DNA from: Rhytidiadelphus loreus | Lineage: Eukaryota > Streptophyta > Bryopsida > Hypnales > Hylocomiaceae | NCBI GenBank assembly: GCA_947034895.1 | Contig: OX344761.1 | Location: 36,840,863 to 36,904,862 of the forward strand | Direction: 5' to 3' | Length of the DNA stretch: 64,000 bases | Shown: positions 49,892-60,908 of the stretch, piece by piece | How positions within the stretch are numbered: position 1 is the stretch's first letter | Layout: each line of letters begins with the position of its first letter | Program-made: the position numbers and the translations under genes | Notes under the pieces: generated by a model | Database searches by the model: none | Told to the model about the DNA's origin: nothing | What the model saw: only the letters and a program-made list of their open reading frames with translations

Positions 49892-51030
49892 CACTAGAAA
49901 AAAATGAGGGGTTTTGCAACTGCAGTGTGCAACTCATTTTGTAGTTGGATAAGACGTTTGCAACTAGGTGACTATTTATAGATTTTTAAAATATTAATCA
50001 TAATGATTTGTAGATTTCTAATTTTCAAATCTATCTTCTATCTAGATTTTAGAATTTCAAATCTATCTTTTATCTAGATTTTAGAATTTTAGATCAATTT
50101 TTTTCTAGATTTTAGAATTTCAGATCTACCTTCTTTTAGATTTTAGAATTTCCAATCTACTTTTTTTTTTTAAAATTTAAATTTCAGATCTGCCTTTTTT
50201 CTAATTTCAAAAATTCAAATATTGTTATATAATAGATTTCATTGGTTTAGGGAAACCATACAATTTCATAGTTTTTAAAATTCTTGGATTTTAAATGTTT
50301 TTTTATTTCTATAAATTGTAGAAATCTACAAACTTTAGAAATCTTAGAATTAAATCAACAAAATTCATTGCTTAAGACTACAAGAACTTACAAGTCTTAT
50401 ACATTAGAGGAGATTTCAGCCCCCTGGAGGGCTGTGAGTTTCGAGACTGCGGGAACTGGTTCGCAGGGGGCCGCAGTAGCTTGCAGACGTGGAATGGCGA
50501 CTTCCACGTCGGAAAAAAATAATTTTTTTTTCTGTTTTCTTTGCATTTCAAGAGTAATTTTTTTTTTTTTTTTTTTTGAAATTTTTTTATCGGGAACAGC
50601 TGTTCTCCGAAAACTGCAGAGGGACAGTTCCCCCGCAGTTGCTTGAAACGGCCCTCCAAGGGTCCGAAAACTCCTCTAATGGGTCCAATCTAATGATACT
50701 CTTGACAATTGATATGGGAACACTGTAATTGTTTTCTAGTTGAACTCTAATTGTAGTCTAATTGCTTTCAAGTTGTCAGTCTAGTTGCAGTTGGAATCTA
50801 CTTGCTTTCAAGTTGCCAGTCTAGTTGCAGTCTAGTTGCTACTTGCTTTCTAATACATCCCTGTAATCCTAAACTTCACTTTGCAACTACTTTGTAACTA
50901 GAACAACGTATAACTTTGTTCATGTAGATCTGGTGCAATTATAGAAAGCTATAGTTGTAGGACAATTGTATAGGACACATAGTTGCATTGCAATCGGTTG
51001 CAACGGACACGTTTTAAGTGTCAAGTGTAT
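49892..51030. mobile_element. CACTA-like non-autonomous insertion (right arm only)
   Basis: The left arm reads CTCATGTTTTGCTTCAAGG where the right arm carries about 1.14 kb between CTCATGT and TTGCTTCAAGG. The insert begins CACTAGAAAAAAATGAGG, the form expected of CACTA (EnSpm) ends, and repeats TTGCAACT/AGTTGCA motifs near both ends, as subterminal repeats do. The exact 3' terminus is not clear (AAGTG at 51,016-51,020 is a candidate). It contains a nested MITE. Confidence 0.6.
50403..50680. mobile_element. MITE, ATTAGAGGAG family, copy 5, nested in CACTA-like insert
   Basis: It starts ATTAGAGGAGATTTC and ends AAAACTCCTCTAAT, 278 bp and GC-rich at both ends. It shares GAAACGGCCCT and GGGAACTG phrases with the other copies. 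It also holds a 21-base run of T broken by few other bases (about 50,557-50,577). Confidence 0.8.
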
Positions 51031-51304
51031 CTTGCTTCAAGGAGATTTTTTTGTTTCCCCTTTAAGAACTAGACAAAGGAATGTAGCATAAGGGTTTTGT
51101 ACATGCACAATATACAACAAAGAGCTAGCTATGTCAATATAATTATTGTTTGTTGTTTCTTGTGAGTCTTTAGGGATCTCAATCAAATTGAAAGACTCAA
51201 ACTTACCTATATGGAGATTTGCTAAAGGCATCTTGGACCTTCATTGATTACACCAACACAAAATAGTATGTGTTTATTACAAGGTGTAACTCATTAGATG
51301 ACAA

Positions 51305-51613
51305 AACACCATATTCATTAAAATGGGAGGATTGGAACCTTTCAAAATAACCTTCTTGATCTTGACCTAAATCACCAATTTCTATTAAAATGAGAGTTTT
51401 CAACTCGAATCGAGCTAAATTGACATAAAACGTTTCAATTTTCGGTCAATTCTCAAAGGTCTTATGTCAATTTAGCTCGAATCGAGCTGAATTGACATAA
51501 AACCTTTCATCAAATTGACTTAAAACTTTTTTATTTCAGGTTGTTTTTCCTTTAAATTACATTGGAAAACTCTCATTTCGCTGGAAAACTCTCATTTTAA
51601 TGAATATGGTGTT
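51305..51613. mobile_element. MITE with AACACCATATTCATTAAAAT ends (right arm only)
   Basis: The 20-bp terminus at 51,305-51,324 is inverted at the right end (to 51,613), and ACAA flanks both sides. The left arm has the empty site (ATCTAATGAGTTACACC region, about 14,197-14,216). The middle is itself palindromic: CTCGAATCGAGCTAAATTG recurs inverted 60 bases on. Confidence 0.78.
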
Positions 51614-52146
51614 ACAAGCTTAGTCATAGGAAAAACAAAACACTGACGCCAATTCTAAAGAAATTAAGTTGAAAGCAACAACATTGTTAAACATAATATG
51701 GGGAGGATAGAATAGCATGGAAGTTGTCCATTTGCCCACGTGAAGTTGGTTTGGCCCCACTATGACCTTGAATATTTGCAATTATTCAATTGCTATTATT
51801 GAATGTTTGCAACTTTTAGAGCACTTCTTCCATGCTCCTATTGTACTCTTATTTCTCTGCAACTCTACAACTAAAGCTCCTCCCCATTGAAGCTCCCGAC
51901 CAAAATTGCTCCAAAACAAGGGCATGTTGAAGCCTTGAATGACAACTTCAAATTGGTTTCCAAAGTTTGGCAAGCTTGGAAAAAATTATACATTACAAAA
52001 TGATCTATTATACAAAAGGGGAGTTTCAATAAATCAATCCATACACATAACAAATCTTGCTCCCTTGTTTGAGAGAATTTTCTTACAAAGTGGATTTGTT
52101 ATGTAAAAAGGAAAGTTTTCCAAATTATACAATTGGACAATCCGTA

Positions 52147-53949
52147 CCCCGGGGGGAACACTCATGGTTTTTACAAAACTACGTGAGTTAAAAGATAGGG
52201 TTCATTTAATTCAAAGGGGGAAAATTTTATATAATTTGTAGAGTTACTATAGGGTTCATGAAATGCTACACACTCTAATATATATAGATTAGGGTATGTA
52301 AAAACATCATATAATAGGATTTTTTTTTAATAAGTTAGCCTTGACAAATAGAAGCTATGCAAATTTTTCATAATATGATGAGTATAGATGTGGACAAATA
52401 ATTTCATATGGATAATAAATTAAACATATTCAAGAAAATCTACGATGAAGGGCAGTCGACTAAAATTGTGCCATGGTATTTGTAGTGTATATATAAAAAC
52501 AAACTAAATGTAAATGTAAGACATCAATTAAAAGTGGAAAAATTGTCACATTGTATGAATAGGAAGGTTTACTTTAGTGGGTTCAACAAATTGAAAATTG
52601 TACAATATGAAGATAGAATTTATAGTTCATTTAACTCTAAGCTTTGAAGCCATATGTGTTAATCACACTCATATTGAATGAGATTTTCATCGGATAGTTT
52701 CTTTAGGAATTCTAAAGTGTTCAATGTTATTAACCTCTAAAGATTAGAGGGTGTTTTGGAAGTGGAAGAATCCAAAATTGCTAACTTTAATGCATTGTCT
52801 AAAATAAGAAATTATTTAAAAAAAATCCAACTATATAAAAGTGTATTATGTAGTTATAACAACATGTAGAAACAATTTCAGCCCATTTGACCATGTGGAT
52901 TGAAAGATTATAATGTTTGAAGTGAAAAAAAAAATCTTTAATTTCATTTATGTGAACTAGGATCAATAGACTTCAAGCCCTCTTAGAGTAAAATATTTGG
53001 TCTATACAAAAATGAGGATTTTGACTATTCATAAATATATGATGTTGGATTCACTCATAAAAAATCTGAATCAACTTGCAATGCAAAGAGGTTAAATGCA
53101 TTGGCAATACACTAGTCTTTTTTTGATGATTTCTTGTGCAATTTGATATTTTTTTAATTCGGAATCCAAATGGTTAAAAATTAGAGACAAATATTTAGAA
53201 TATTTGGAAAAAATTTCAAGAACTTTGACTTCACGTATTGCAAGGTAATAAGGCTTGAGGTTAGAAGAAAATGTTTTTTTCTTGAAGCCACCCTAACATA
53301 GCTAATAAAGTTTGACTCTTTTGAGAATGTGATTTGAGAACTAAATTGTTTTTGATAATTGTATGCCATATTTTATTAGTAACATAAATGCCAAATTTCA
53401 ATAGTTGATGAGATTTTTTGCAAAAGATGCCCCAAAGATGCCTAAATTGCAAGGGCTACCAAAAAAATTTAGGGCAGATAAAATTATATTTCCACTAAAA
53501 AGATACATGTTCACATCTTGTGTCAAAATTTTATGAACATTTGACCAAAATTGACTTCATAGGGACCTACCCAGAGTTTCAATTGTTCATTCAATGGACA
53601 ATTGGCCTTTATGGGTTAAAAATTGCCACTTGAATTCAATTGATTATTGTTGATTTCACAATGTCTACTCCATACATAGATGCAGTAGATGGAAGAGAAA
53701 ATTTGTGAAGAAGGGTGGGGGTGGGAAAAAATTGGACACTTAAATTTTATATGTAAGATATACCCATTTAAAAACTTGCATGAATGAATTTATAAAAATT
53801 ATAGGATATTGGAAATATGCCCTTTTTAGCTTTTTATGTAAAAATACGGTCATCTTAAATACAATAATTAAGGTAAATAGCCCCACATAAAATACCCTCT
53901 TAACTCAGGTGTATACTTTAAATTACAAGTAGTGATCCCCCGAGATCCA
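52147..53949. mobile_element. 1.8-kb insertion with imperfect GGGGG...CACT ends and TA flanks (right arm only)
   Basis: The left arm reads GGATTGTCCAATTATATAAT next to GTACACATAAC without interruption (13,655-13,690). The right arm has 1,803 bp between TA (52,145-52,146) and TA (53,950-53,951). The ends are CCCCGGGGGGAACACT and AGTGATCCCCCGAGATCCA, which are imperfect inverses. No transposase frame is seen. A Tc1/mariner-like origin is possible. It contains a nested TTAA element. Confidence 0.6.
52734..53615. mobile_element. TTAA-flanked piggyBac-like element, nested copy
   Basis: TTAA at 52,730-52,733 and 53,616-53,619 bound 882 bp beginning CCTCTAAAG and ending CTTTATGGG, an imperfect inverse. 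Size and ends resemble the element at 1,932-2,847, and both contain a GTCAAAATTTTATGAACATTTGACC-like phrase in opposite orientation. It has no coding capacity. Confidence 0.5.
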
Positions 53950-54103
53950 TACACATAACAAATCCACTTTATAGTGTGGAAAAGTACATTTGAGGTTTGA
54001 ATTGTCAGCTTTGCATTCGGTGAATTTTTTTTTCAAAAGTTGTTGAAATGGAATGAGGTCCGTCTACCTCCACTTCAAAATTTGGGTACTGTGATTGTTC
54101 CTA

Positions 54104-54290
54104 TCTCTGCATTGGAGATGCTCTAAGTTAGAGAGGTATGCTTGTACCAACAATGTCTTCTAGGTCATGAGATTTGATGAGTACAAATGGCGACACGTGG
54201 ACTAAGAGTCTATATCAACAATGTGTTTGTCTAGCTTTCCCAATCTATATACTTGTTCAACTTTGCTATGGAGATCAAACACTTCCAATC
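54104..54290. mobile_element. ~190-bp right-arm insertion carrying a GCATTGGAGATGCTC end
   Basis: The left arm joins ACAGGAACAATCACAG directly to GACAACAAGACC (13,503-13,527). The right arm has about 190 extra bases, starting with GCATTGGAGATGCTCTAA. That is the inverse of the common GAGCATCTCCAATGC end of plant Tourist-type MITEs. Only one end is clear. Confidence 0.5.
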
Positions 54291-54490
54291 TAGTGGTCTC
54301 GTTGTCGCAAGGGCCAAAAGTTCAAGAGGGAGAGGGAGAGTTTTGTGTGTCATGCTTCTTATTCTTTGAGGAATCCATTGATTTCAGGTTTCTAGTTGTG
54401 GTTTGGTGAAGTTTGGGGGTTCTATCAAGGGAAAATAGCCATCGTAGAAGTCTGTTCGAGTACTATGATTTGACGGGTTGAGTCTTGAGG

Positions 54491-55783
54491 ATGAGAGATT
54501 GAAAGTTTTGATGTAATACGTGGAAGAGTCGGAGAGCATGAGTAGATACCAGGAGTCCTAGGGCGAGGAGGCAAAGGCCTAGTGCATGTTGTACACACCC
54601 GCGGAGCTGTATTTGTGAGCAGTGGATGCAGACAGATAGGGGCTCAATGAAAAATGAATTCTGTCATTTTCAAAGTGTTTGCGCGCAATGTGGGATGAAA
54701 TTGTGAACTGTTGTAGTGACGAAGAATCGAAGCTGAGTTGATTTCTTGAGAGTCGGGAATCTGAAGTAATGGTCGATGTAGGCCTACAGACTGGGTTTGG
54801 GTACAGTGAAGCACCCAAACATTCTTGTGTTGTTCTATGAGTGCACCCGACCTGTTCATTTGAAAAACATATAAAAACCAAGGTATGTCTTTGGATTCTA
54901 TCATTACAGCTGGGAACGGTGTGAATTGTGAAAATTGTGAAAACAGTATGCTGTTGTTGTTGCTCACAAGGATCAATTCAGGAGAAACTGTCTGGAAGCG
55001 ATGGAACTGATTGACGTTAGAGGTTCATTCTCCAGTTTTCTTGAAGTCGAGACGTTAGAGGATGTGTGAAAGAAAGGTGCAGGATTAGAGCATCTTGGGC
55101 TTCTTAATTCGTCCTTGAATTAGCAAATGGGCGGGAGGTTAGCTTCTTTCAGGAAAGGAGTAAGCACTACAGCAGCATTGGAGGAATAATAGCTCGTTGT
55201 GTTGATCGGATGAAGTTCTGTCAAGAATGGCGGGACTAATAACAGCATTATAATATACGTATATTTTCTTGTATTTGATTTTGATATAGAAGGATCATAA
55301 TAATATATTCAGAGGCACCCTTGCAAGATACATCTGTTAGTCTTCTGAGAATTTAAGGAAGATGGCCTGTACGTTATATAGGGTGGCTATGGATACGTTA
55401 ACTGCACCCAAATAATTCCGCAGTCGAGGCCTATCAAAAACGTGAACTCGTACACAGCTAGTTTCCGTCAAGCTTCACTGAATCTGAAGGAGCTGCCTCG
55501 TTGCAAGATTTCCTTAAATGATTTCAGTGCAGCAGGTTACTTCTTTCAGCTCTCGGGATGGCAATTCACAATACTGACGAAGGTGCTTAACTTTTCTAAT
55601 CCATAAGAAGGATACCTGCTTTTCATTATGCACGTTATAAGATCATAGTAGGAAACAAGACACTGAGAAGAATCAAATGGTATAATTTTTACATCAATCA
55701 TAATAGTTTGGGGCACTCATAAGTGAATTTAAAAACTTATAATAAGATAATTTTCTCAAACAAGGGAGCAAGATAGGAGTAGA
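54491..55783. other. Flank outside right arm, no supported gene
   Basis: This stretch is single copy in the window. Minus-strand frames at 54,579-54,976 overlap in two frames and show no domain, so I leave them out. A TCTCAAACAAGGGAGCAAGA phrase near 55,755 also occurs inside both arms (13,741-13,760; about 52,050-52,070), so it is a dispersed repeat end. Confidence 0.5.
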
Positions 55784-56040
55784 CAATTATCCATCATTAT
55801 TATTTTTAATTAACTTCTAAAAAGACCCTTCTAATAATCTCAATTATCCATCATTATTATTATTTTAATTATCTTCTAAAAAGATCCTTCTAATAACGTC
55901 AATTATCAATTAGTATTATTTTAATTATCTTCTAAAAAGATCCTTCTAATAATGTCAATTATTGATCATTATTATTATTTTAATTATCTTTTAAAAATAT
56001 CATTCTAATAATGTCAATTATCAAATTTCATTATTTTCAA
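55784..56040 (+). repeat. 56-59-bp tandem repeat, about 4.5 copies
   Basis: Each unit runs CAATTATC, a CATTATTATT run, TTAATTATCTTCTAAAAAGA, TCCTTCTAATAAYGT. The unit changes length slightly with the number of ATT triplets. The last copy is partial. Confidence 0.85.
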
Positions 56041-56612
56041 CTATTTGTGCACTAGGATTTGTGTATTAGTATTCATGACCATTAGGGTGTGTATTACTCA
56101 TTATTGCATTCACCACATTCAACTATTTGGGCCTTGGGATTTGTATATTAGTATTCATGACCATTGTCACCTAGCTACTTTAATAAAGCATTCAGTTAAT
56201 TGACATTCAAGGTACCTATATATTGCAAGAATTAAACTCTTTGTAATAATGGATAGTAATAGAATTGTGGGACACATGGACATTGCAAACCTTGATCATG
56301 TTGTCATTCTTGACAAACTTAGTATGCACCATGGGACACATGCATGAACATTGTAAACCTTATCATATTGTCATTCTTGACAAACTTGCTATGCATCAAA
56401 CTACTTGAAAAGAATTAGATGGTAGAATTAGATTTTATTAGAAAAGATCTCACTTTCAAGATTTCAATGTTCCTTATGTAAGAACACATACTACTAGACT
56501 TGAACTTTCCTAAACAAGGTATTGAAATTTATTAGAAAACTCCTCTCATAAAAGCTTTATTATAACATTATAATAAGTTATTGAATTTGAAGTAAGTACT
56601 AAGTAGCTTATT
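56041..56612 (+). repeat. Two further local duplications, otherwise non-coding
   Basis: A CAACTATTTG...GTATTAGTATTCATGACCAT segment occurs twice (about 56,038-56,085 and 56,117-56,165). A GGGACACATG...CATTCTTGACAAACTT segment also occurs twice (about 56,269-56,320 and 56,332-56,388). No gene is visible. Confidence 0.7.
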
Positions 56613-56923
56613 TTGCTCTTCGTGAATCGCTTGCTCCCTGCGTATTATACAGGAATTTCCACCACAGCACTGAAATCTAAACAAGAAACTGAATCACTAC
56701 AGATATGTCTTACTGTACACGACTCTAGTTGTTGCGAGACCTTTGAAACGCTTAGTATACTCACAAAACAGCAGTGTCTGTACGTATTAGCCAAGTCCTC
56801 CGGAATTACGAAAAGTAAACATTTCATCCGGCCTCTTCACGACTATCAATGAGTCATTGAGCACTTTTATCGATCAGGCCATGTGGTCTCACATCAGCAG
56901 CGCCCGGTGGTGATCTTGGATCT

Positions 56924-58144
56924 TCAGCACGGAGGTCCATTGAGTTGCGGTTGAAACAACAACCCGTCACATTTGTATTCACTTTCAGGATCATGCAAAT
57001 TAACAGCGTCAGGGCCATTCCATCGCTGTTTATCCAAGTCATACAACAAGCCACACCAGTTGAAATGGTGTCCGGCTGTGAACAAGAGATGCTTCTCACA
57101 TTCAAGGATGCCCCCGAAACCCGTGCTATCGGCACCGGGATCGATACGAGCATCGGGATCTAGATAGCTGTTGACTATGTCCAATGAAACTTCTGCGACA
57201 AGTTGCCAAGTTGGACTACTCCGCTCCCGCTTGAGAATGTGAGTAAAAGTAAGTGGCAACACGCAATTGTAGCTCACAATATAGAGACATGATTCTCCAA
57301 CAGTAGGGTGCCCCCATGCTGTGCGTTCTGCTAGCGGTATGTTCTTATTGGCTGCCCTCTCGGCCCGCAACAGTCTAGCAGGGTGGCAGTCAACGAGCTT
57401 CCCCTGCCCGATGTCAAACACACTCGAATGAAGTTCATTTTCGCATTCATAAGTGCGACAGAATACGATTTCATTGCTCGAGTTCGCGTAGGAAACTAGC
57501 TCCCTTGGAACTGACACAGTGGACCATTGATTGGAACCTGAATCGAATATTTGCACCACACGGCGGTTTGTCTCCCAGTGCACCACAACCTTGTACGTCT
57601 TGGAATCCGCATTCACTTTGAGACCCATGTGCACCTGACTGTAACAATCCGGGTACCCCTCCTTCATCTCCGACAGAGGCTCAACCATGAGAAGCAATGA
57701 ACGATTCTCGCGTGTGATGGGGTTGACAACGACCAGAGGCCACCATTGTCGACAAAGAGGGATCATGCCCTCGCTGGGGATGCCACTGAAAAGAACAAGC
57801 CCACTGCTGGCGCTCACTGGTTTCAAATATTGAACTGAAGGTGGGAGTACTAGTTGTACCCATTTCTGCATAGAAAATGCATAAACCCTGGCAACTGGGG
57901 GGTTTGATTCTGGGTCATCGCCACTGCAGGGGCCACGGAGGAAGAAAGGTTCTCCTTCAAAAACTTTGGAGCTGGTGAGGGCTCTCCATTCCTTTGACAA
58001 CCCGAAGTGAAGGCGTACACAGTCATGCAGAGGGAGCTTCGCAAATATCATTTCCATTAATTCAGGCCCCAGTTCAGCCACTATCGTTGTCCCCGGCAAC
58101 TGTAGAAAACGCTGTCGATTATTAGCCACATGGAAATTAAACAT
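56924..58144 (-). CDS. F-box protein (SCF ubiquitin ligase substrate adaptor)
   Basis: An uninterrupted 406-codon frame. Residues about 25-60 form the F-box (LGPELMEMIFAKLPLHDCVR, then WRALTSSKVFEGEPFF), which binds SKP1. The rest looks like the beta-propeller-type C terminus of plant F-box/kelch-like proteins (for example WWPLVVVNPITRE, YKVVVHWETNRRVVQIFDSG, ECEKHLLFTAGHHF). The first 15 residues (MFNFHVANNRQRFLQ) are doubtful, because TTTTCTACAG|TTGCCGG at 58,099 is a strong acceptor in phase 0. An upstream exon at 58,929-59,024 would fit in frame. No lesion is present. The substrate cannot be predicted. Confidence 0.85.
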   Translation of the reverse strand: MFNFHVANNRQRFLQLPGTTIVAELGPELMEMIFAKLPLHDCVRLHFGLSKEWRALTSSKVFEGEPFFLRGPCSGDDPESNPPVARVYAFSMQKWVQLVLPPSVQYLKPVSASSGLVLFSGIPSEGMIPLCRQWWPLVVVNPITRENRSLLLMVEPLSEMKEGYPDCYSQVHMGLKVNADSKTYKVVVHWETNRRVVQIFDSGSNQWSTVSVPRELVSYANSSNEIVFCRTYECENELHSSVFDIGQGKLVDCHPARLLRAERAANKNIPLAERTAWGHPTVGESCLYIVSYNCVLPLTFTHILKRERSSPTWQLVAEVSLDIVNSYLDPDARIDPGADSTGFGGILECEKHLLFTAGHHFNWCGLLYDLDKQRWNGPDAVNLHDPESEYKCDGLLFQPQLNGPPC

Positions 58145-58928
58145 TTATAGACTATGAACTTGAAAAACCCATTGTTCTCTATAGAAAGAAATTTTTATAT
58201 CGTCACATTCATTAAAATGGCGAACTTCATTAGAAGAACTTTGGAGCTTTCCACTGGAGGCTCGTCTGAAACCTCGGAAAGTTGGATCAATACAAGTCCT
58301 AGACTGTGACTCTTTAGTTTGTGCATTTGAATGTCACAATTTTGGTGCTTGAAGCATGGCATCTTAAAGAGTACGTATGACCATTAATGTGAGACTTCCA
58401 CTGCATAAAACAACTGTATTCTGCAATAAATTTACAAGAGCGAAGAAGTTCACAATATATACTACAAGTGAAGGTGTTGCCAAGACTTTGTACTCTAAGT
58501 ACGTGCCCTTGGAAAGACCTGCTTTGATCTTCTGTACGAACGTTGACAATGTGGTATAATAGTGTAGGAAACAAACACAAAGTAAATGACTCAAACTGTG
58601 GATCCCAATATACTGTAAGATAGATTCCAAAAGCCATATACCATAGTACTGGCGAGGTACTGGGCTACTGGCCTGGAGACTTCATCAATTAAGTATTTAA
58701 CAGCGAGTTCTTTGGAGGAAAGAAACCCAGTCTTCAATTCGGTCAGACCAGAACCTAGTTTTCTTACCGTAACTGCATCCGAGGCCAGCGAAGCTCCAGC
58801 GACTGAGGTACATTGAAGAAAAAATCAGACATCTAGTACATTCTTATCGATCACATGAAGGAATTGTCAAGAGATCTCAGTAAACACGAAGTCTCAAGAG
58901 GTGCAAGACTGAGCTTCATAATTAGCAC

Positions 58929-59024
58929 CTCATCTCGGCCTTCGTCTTCTGAAGACGAGCTGCTGTGGCTTGGTATTGAATCCGGTCCGCTGACAATTTC
59001 CATTTTTCCGTCAAGCCTATCCAT
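58929..59024 (-). CDS. Possible first exon of the F-box gene
   Basis: ATG 59,024 opens 32 codons (MDRLDGKMEIVSGPDS..., then SSSSSEDEGRDE) ending at GAG|GTGCTA in phase 0. The phase matches the acceptor before LPGTTIVAEL at 58,099. A short serine- and acid-rich leader ahead of the F-box is common in plants. The donor departs from the GTAAG consensus, so this is an inference. Confidence 0.35.
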
Positions 59025-60908
59025 TAGCTGGATTCTGTTATCCTTGAATTGGGTTCAGTAGTACGTTTAGTTGGTGTCACGATAATTAAGGAGGGTTCAT
59101 TCAGTGTTTAGAACTAAACCATGTACCGGCACGAATCCTGATCTTCATGGATATTATAGCTTGGCAAGAGTGATCGGTTGTCAATTTGTTTGAGTTTTTT
59201 TACATTTGCGGTCACTATGTAAATAATAAATACCCATTCCTCAGTAGTGTACGGAAATGGCAACGAATGGCATGAGGTATAATTCCAAGAGACACAAGAA
59301 TTCAAGGGAGCAGAATCTCAAGCGACATGGCAAGCGCCAGTGCATGTCAAGATTGTTCTCGGGGCAAGTAAACGACTAAACGTCAGCTTTTTCGCATTCT
59401 GTGAACGTGAAAAGTCATTCACTGCCAGCAAAGCAGAGCCTACCAGCAGAGATAGCTCCTTTGGCTCTGGTTTCATATCAATTCTTCTTGGGAGCAATTT
59501 GAAATTATACTTCAAGGACACAAACAAGAAACAAATTCTGATAATCCCCACAGGAAAACGCATTCCCAATCAATCTGACATGTTGTGAGCTTTGAGTTGC
59601 CTTTGTAATTAATAAGTAGTTCTCCGTGCAGTGGTTGTAAATCCCAGCTATCTCCGAGTTCAATTTTCCTCCCAATGTGAAATGAATATCCCATGGAATT
59701 GTGCCTATCTGAAGAAATTGACGATTATCTCTGTCACTCACAGTTCAGCCATACACCAGTGGTTACGTTGGATTTTCTTAATCTCTAAGAAGTGAGAGAG
59801 TGACACTTTCATGTCAAGTGTGAAACCCGGGGCTTGAAAGTGTCTGTGAAAATGATCTCTATGCCAGAGTTTGTGCCAGGACCGCTAGGTAGGCGAATCG
59901 AACTTACATGTTTGAAGAAAAAAATTCGTTGAGAGGGACGTCTAGCAACCGGGTAAGTTCTCCATTTAGCTGAGTCCGAATGCACTGCAGTGTAATAGCT
60001 TCGACGACCAAGCTCATTCAATTCATCGATAGTACATGTTTACAACGACAATGTCATTATATTGACGAGCACTTTGTAGAGTCAAAATTGCGAGATTCAA
60101 CTGCACAAAGTTCTAAAAACTTGGACTGGTATAGAATTACATTTTAAGGCCGGCCGAAGTAGTGAGTTTCCGGCTTTCCGCCAATGTATCAAAATTGACA
60201 GAATGAATTAAGTTCCGCCAGGAATGGCCGGGTCGTTGAAATTTTGATATCGGTACCAGTAGATAGACGGGATTGAACGACATGCTGCAAGTGGGAGGAA
60301 TGGACGGTTCAAACTTCACTTCCTGCGGGCTACAGCTAGCACGATCATTGATCACCCAAGGTTGCCATGTTGTGAGACGAAAAGCAATTAAGATGATGTG
60401 TACGTGCAATATACTTATAAATAACTGCTGGCTAATACTAATATTGAAGTCAAGTTACTATTAATCAGGTATATATGCAGCACATTACATACCCTGAATC
60501 ATCAAGCACACATCGCTGATTCTGTTCAGAGAAGCTGAACCTGACGGAACTGTATTGTTGATAGACAGAGTTAGAACACGATCTCATTAGCATTAACACA
60601 AACTATGCTCAATGGCTACTACGCACTTCCTGTCTAATGTGAGACACAGTACGAATCAGCAAGTAACGAGTTCCATTGGTTCAGCTGGTTCGTTCAGAAT
60701 ACATTGCAACTGCTGCTTGCCTGCTTGTTTCCACCTTTCAGCCAAATCATATCACAGCAAATCTATTCTGCCAACTACGCACATTCCTCAGTACGCATCC
60801 ATCATCGATTGGCACTATGTACTCCTTCAAAACACAAAGCAGCTGAAATTCACTGACTGAACGAACTACTCTGAAGCCAATCGATCCCAAACCAACGTCC
60901 CTATTTAT
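59025..60908. other. Intergenic, no supported gene
   Basis: Short frames on both strands have no domains. An inverted pair, GACACTTTCA (59,802-59,811) and TGAAAGTGTC (59,835-59,844), could form a 10-bp hairpin. Nothing else stands out. Confidence 0.5.

Larger units (their letters stand above)
41992..54490 (-). repeat. Right arm of giant inverted repeat (~12.5 kb)
   Basis: This is the mirror of 13,310-25,536. It begins at ACCTGAAGTTCT and ends near TTTGACGGGTTGAG. Insertions missing from the left arm are 43,874-44,255, about 49,892-51,030, 51,305-51,613, 52,147-53,949 and about 54,104-54,290. Insertions missing here but present on the left are at 16,780, 19,237, 20,231-21,620, 22,029 and 24,851. 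Apart from the SINA gene and the listed elements, the arm is AT-rich and I see no gene. Confidence 0.93.

Noticed and set aside
49892..51030. Calling a complete CACTA transposon
   Set aside because: Only the 5' CACTAG end is convincing. The matching TAGTG end and 3-bp duplication could not be fixed, and no transposase is present.
13310..54490. The inverted repeat as a pure assembly artefact or collapsed haplotypes
   Set aside because: The arms differ by substitutions and by many transposon insertions with clean empty sites, and they are in opposite orientation with unique flanks. Long-read confirmation would still be decisive.
54579..54976. Two overlapping minus-strand frames of 100 and 110 codons beside the right arm
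   Set aside because: They use different frames of the same sequence and neither has a motif. There is no reason to prefer either as a gene.
60137..60409. 90-codon minus-strand frame
   Set aside because: No recognisable domain, no splice or promoter support and ordinary composition for the spacer.
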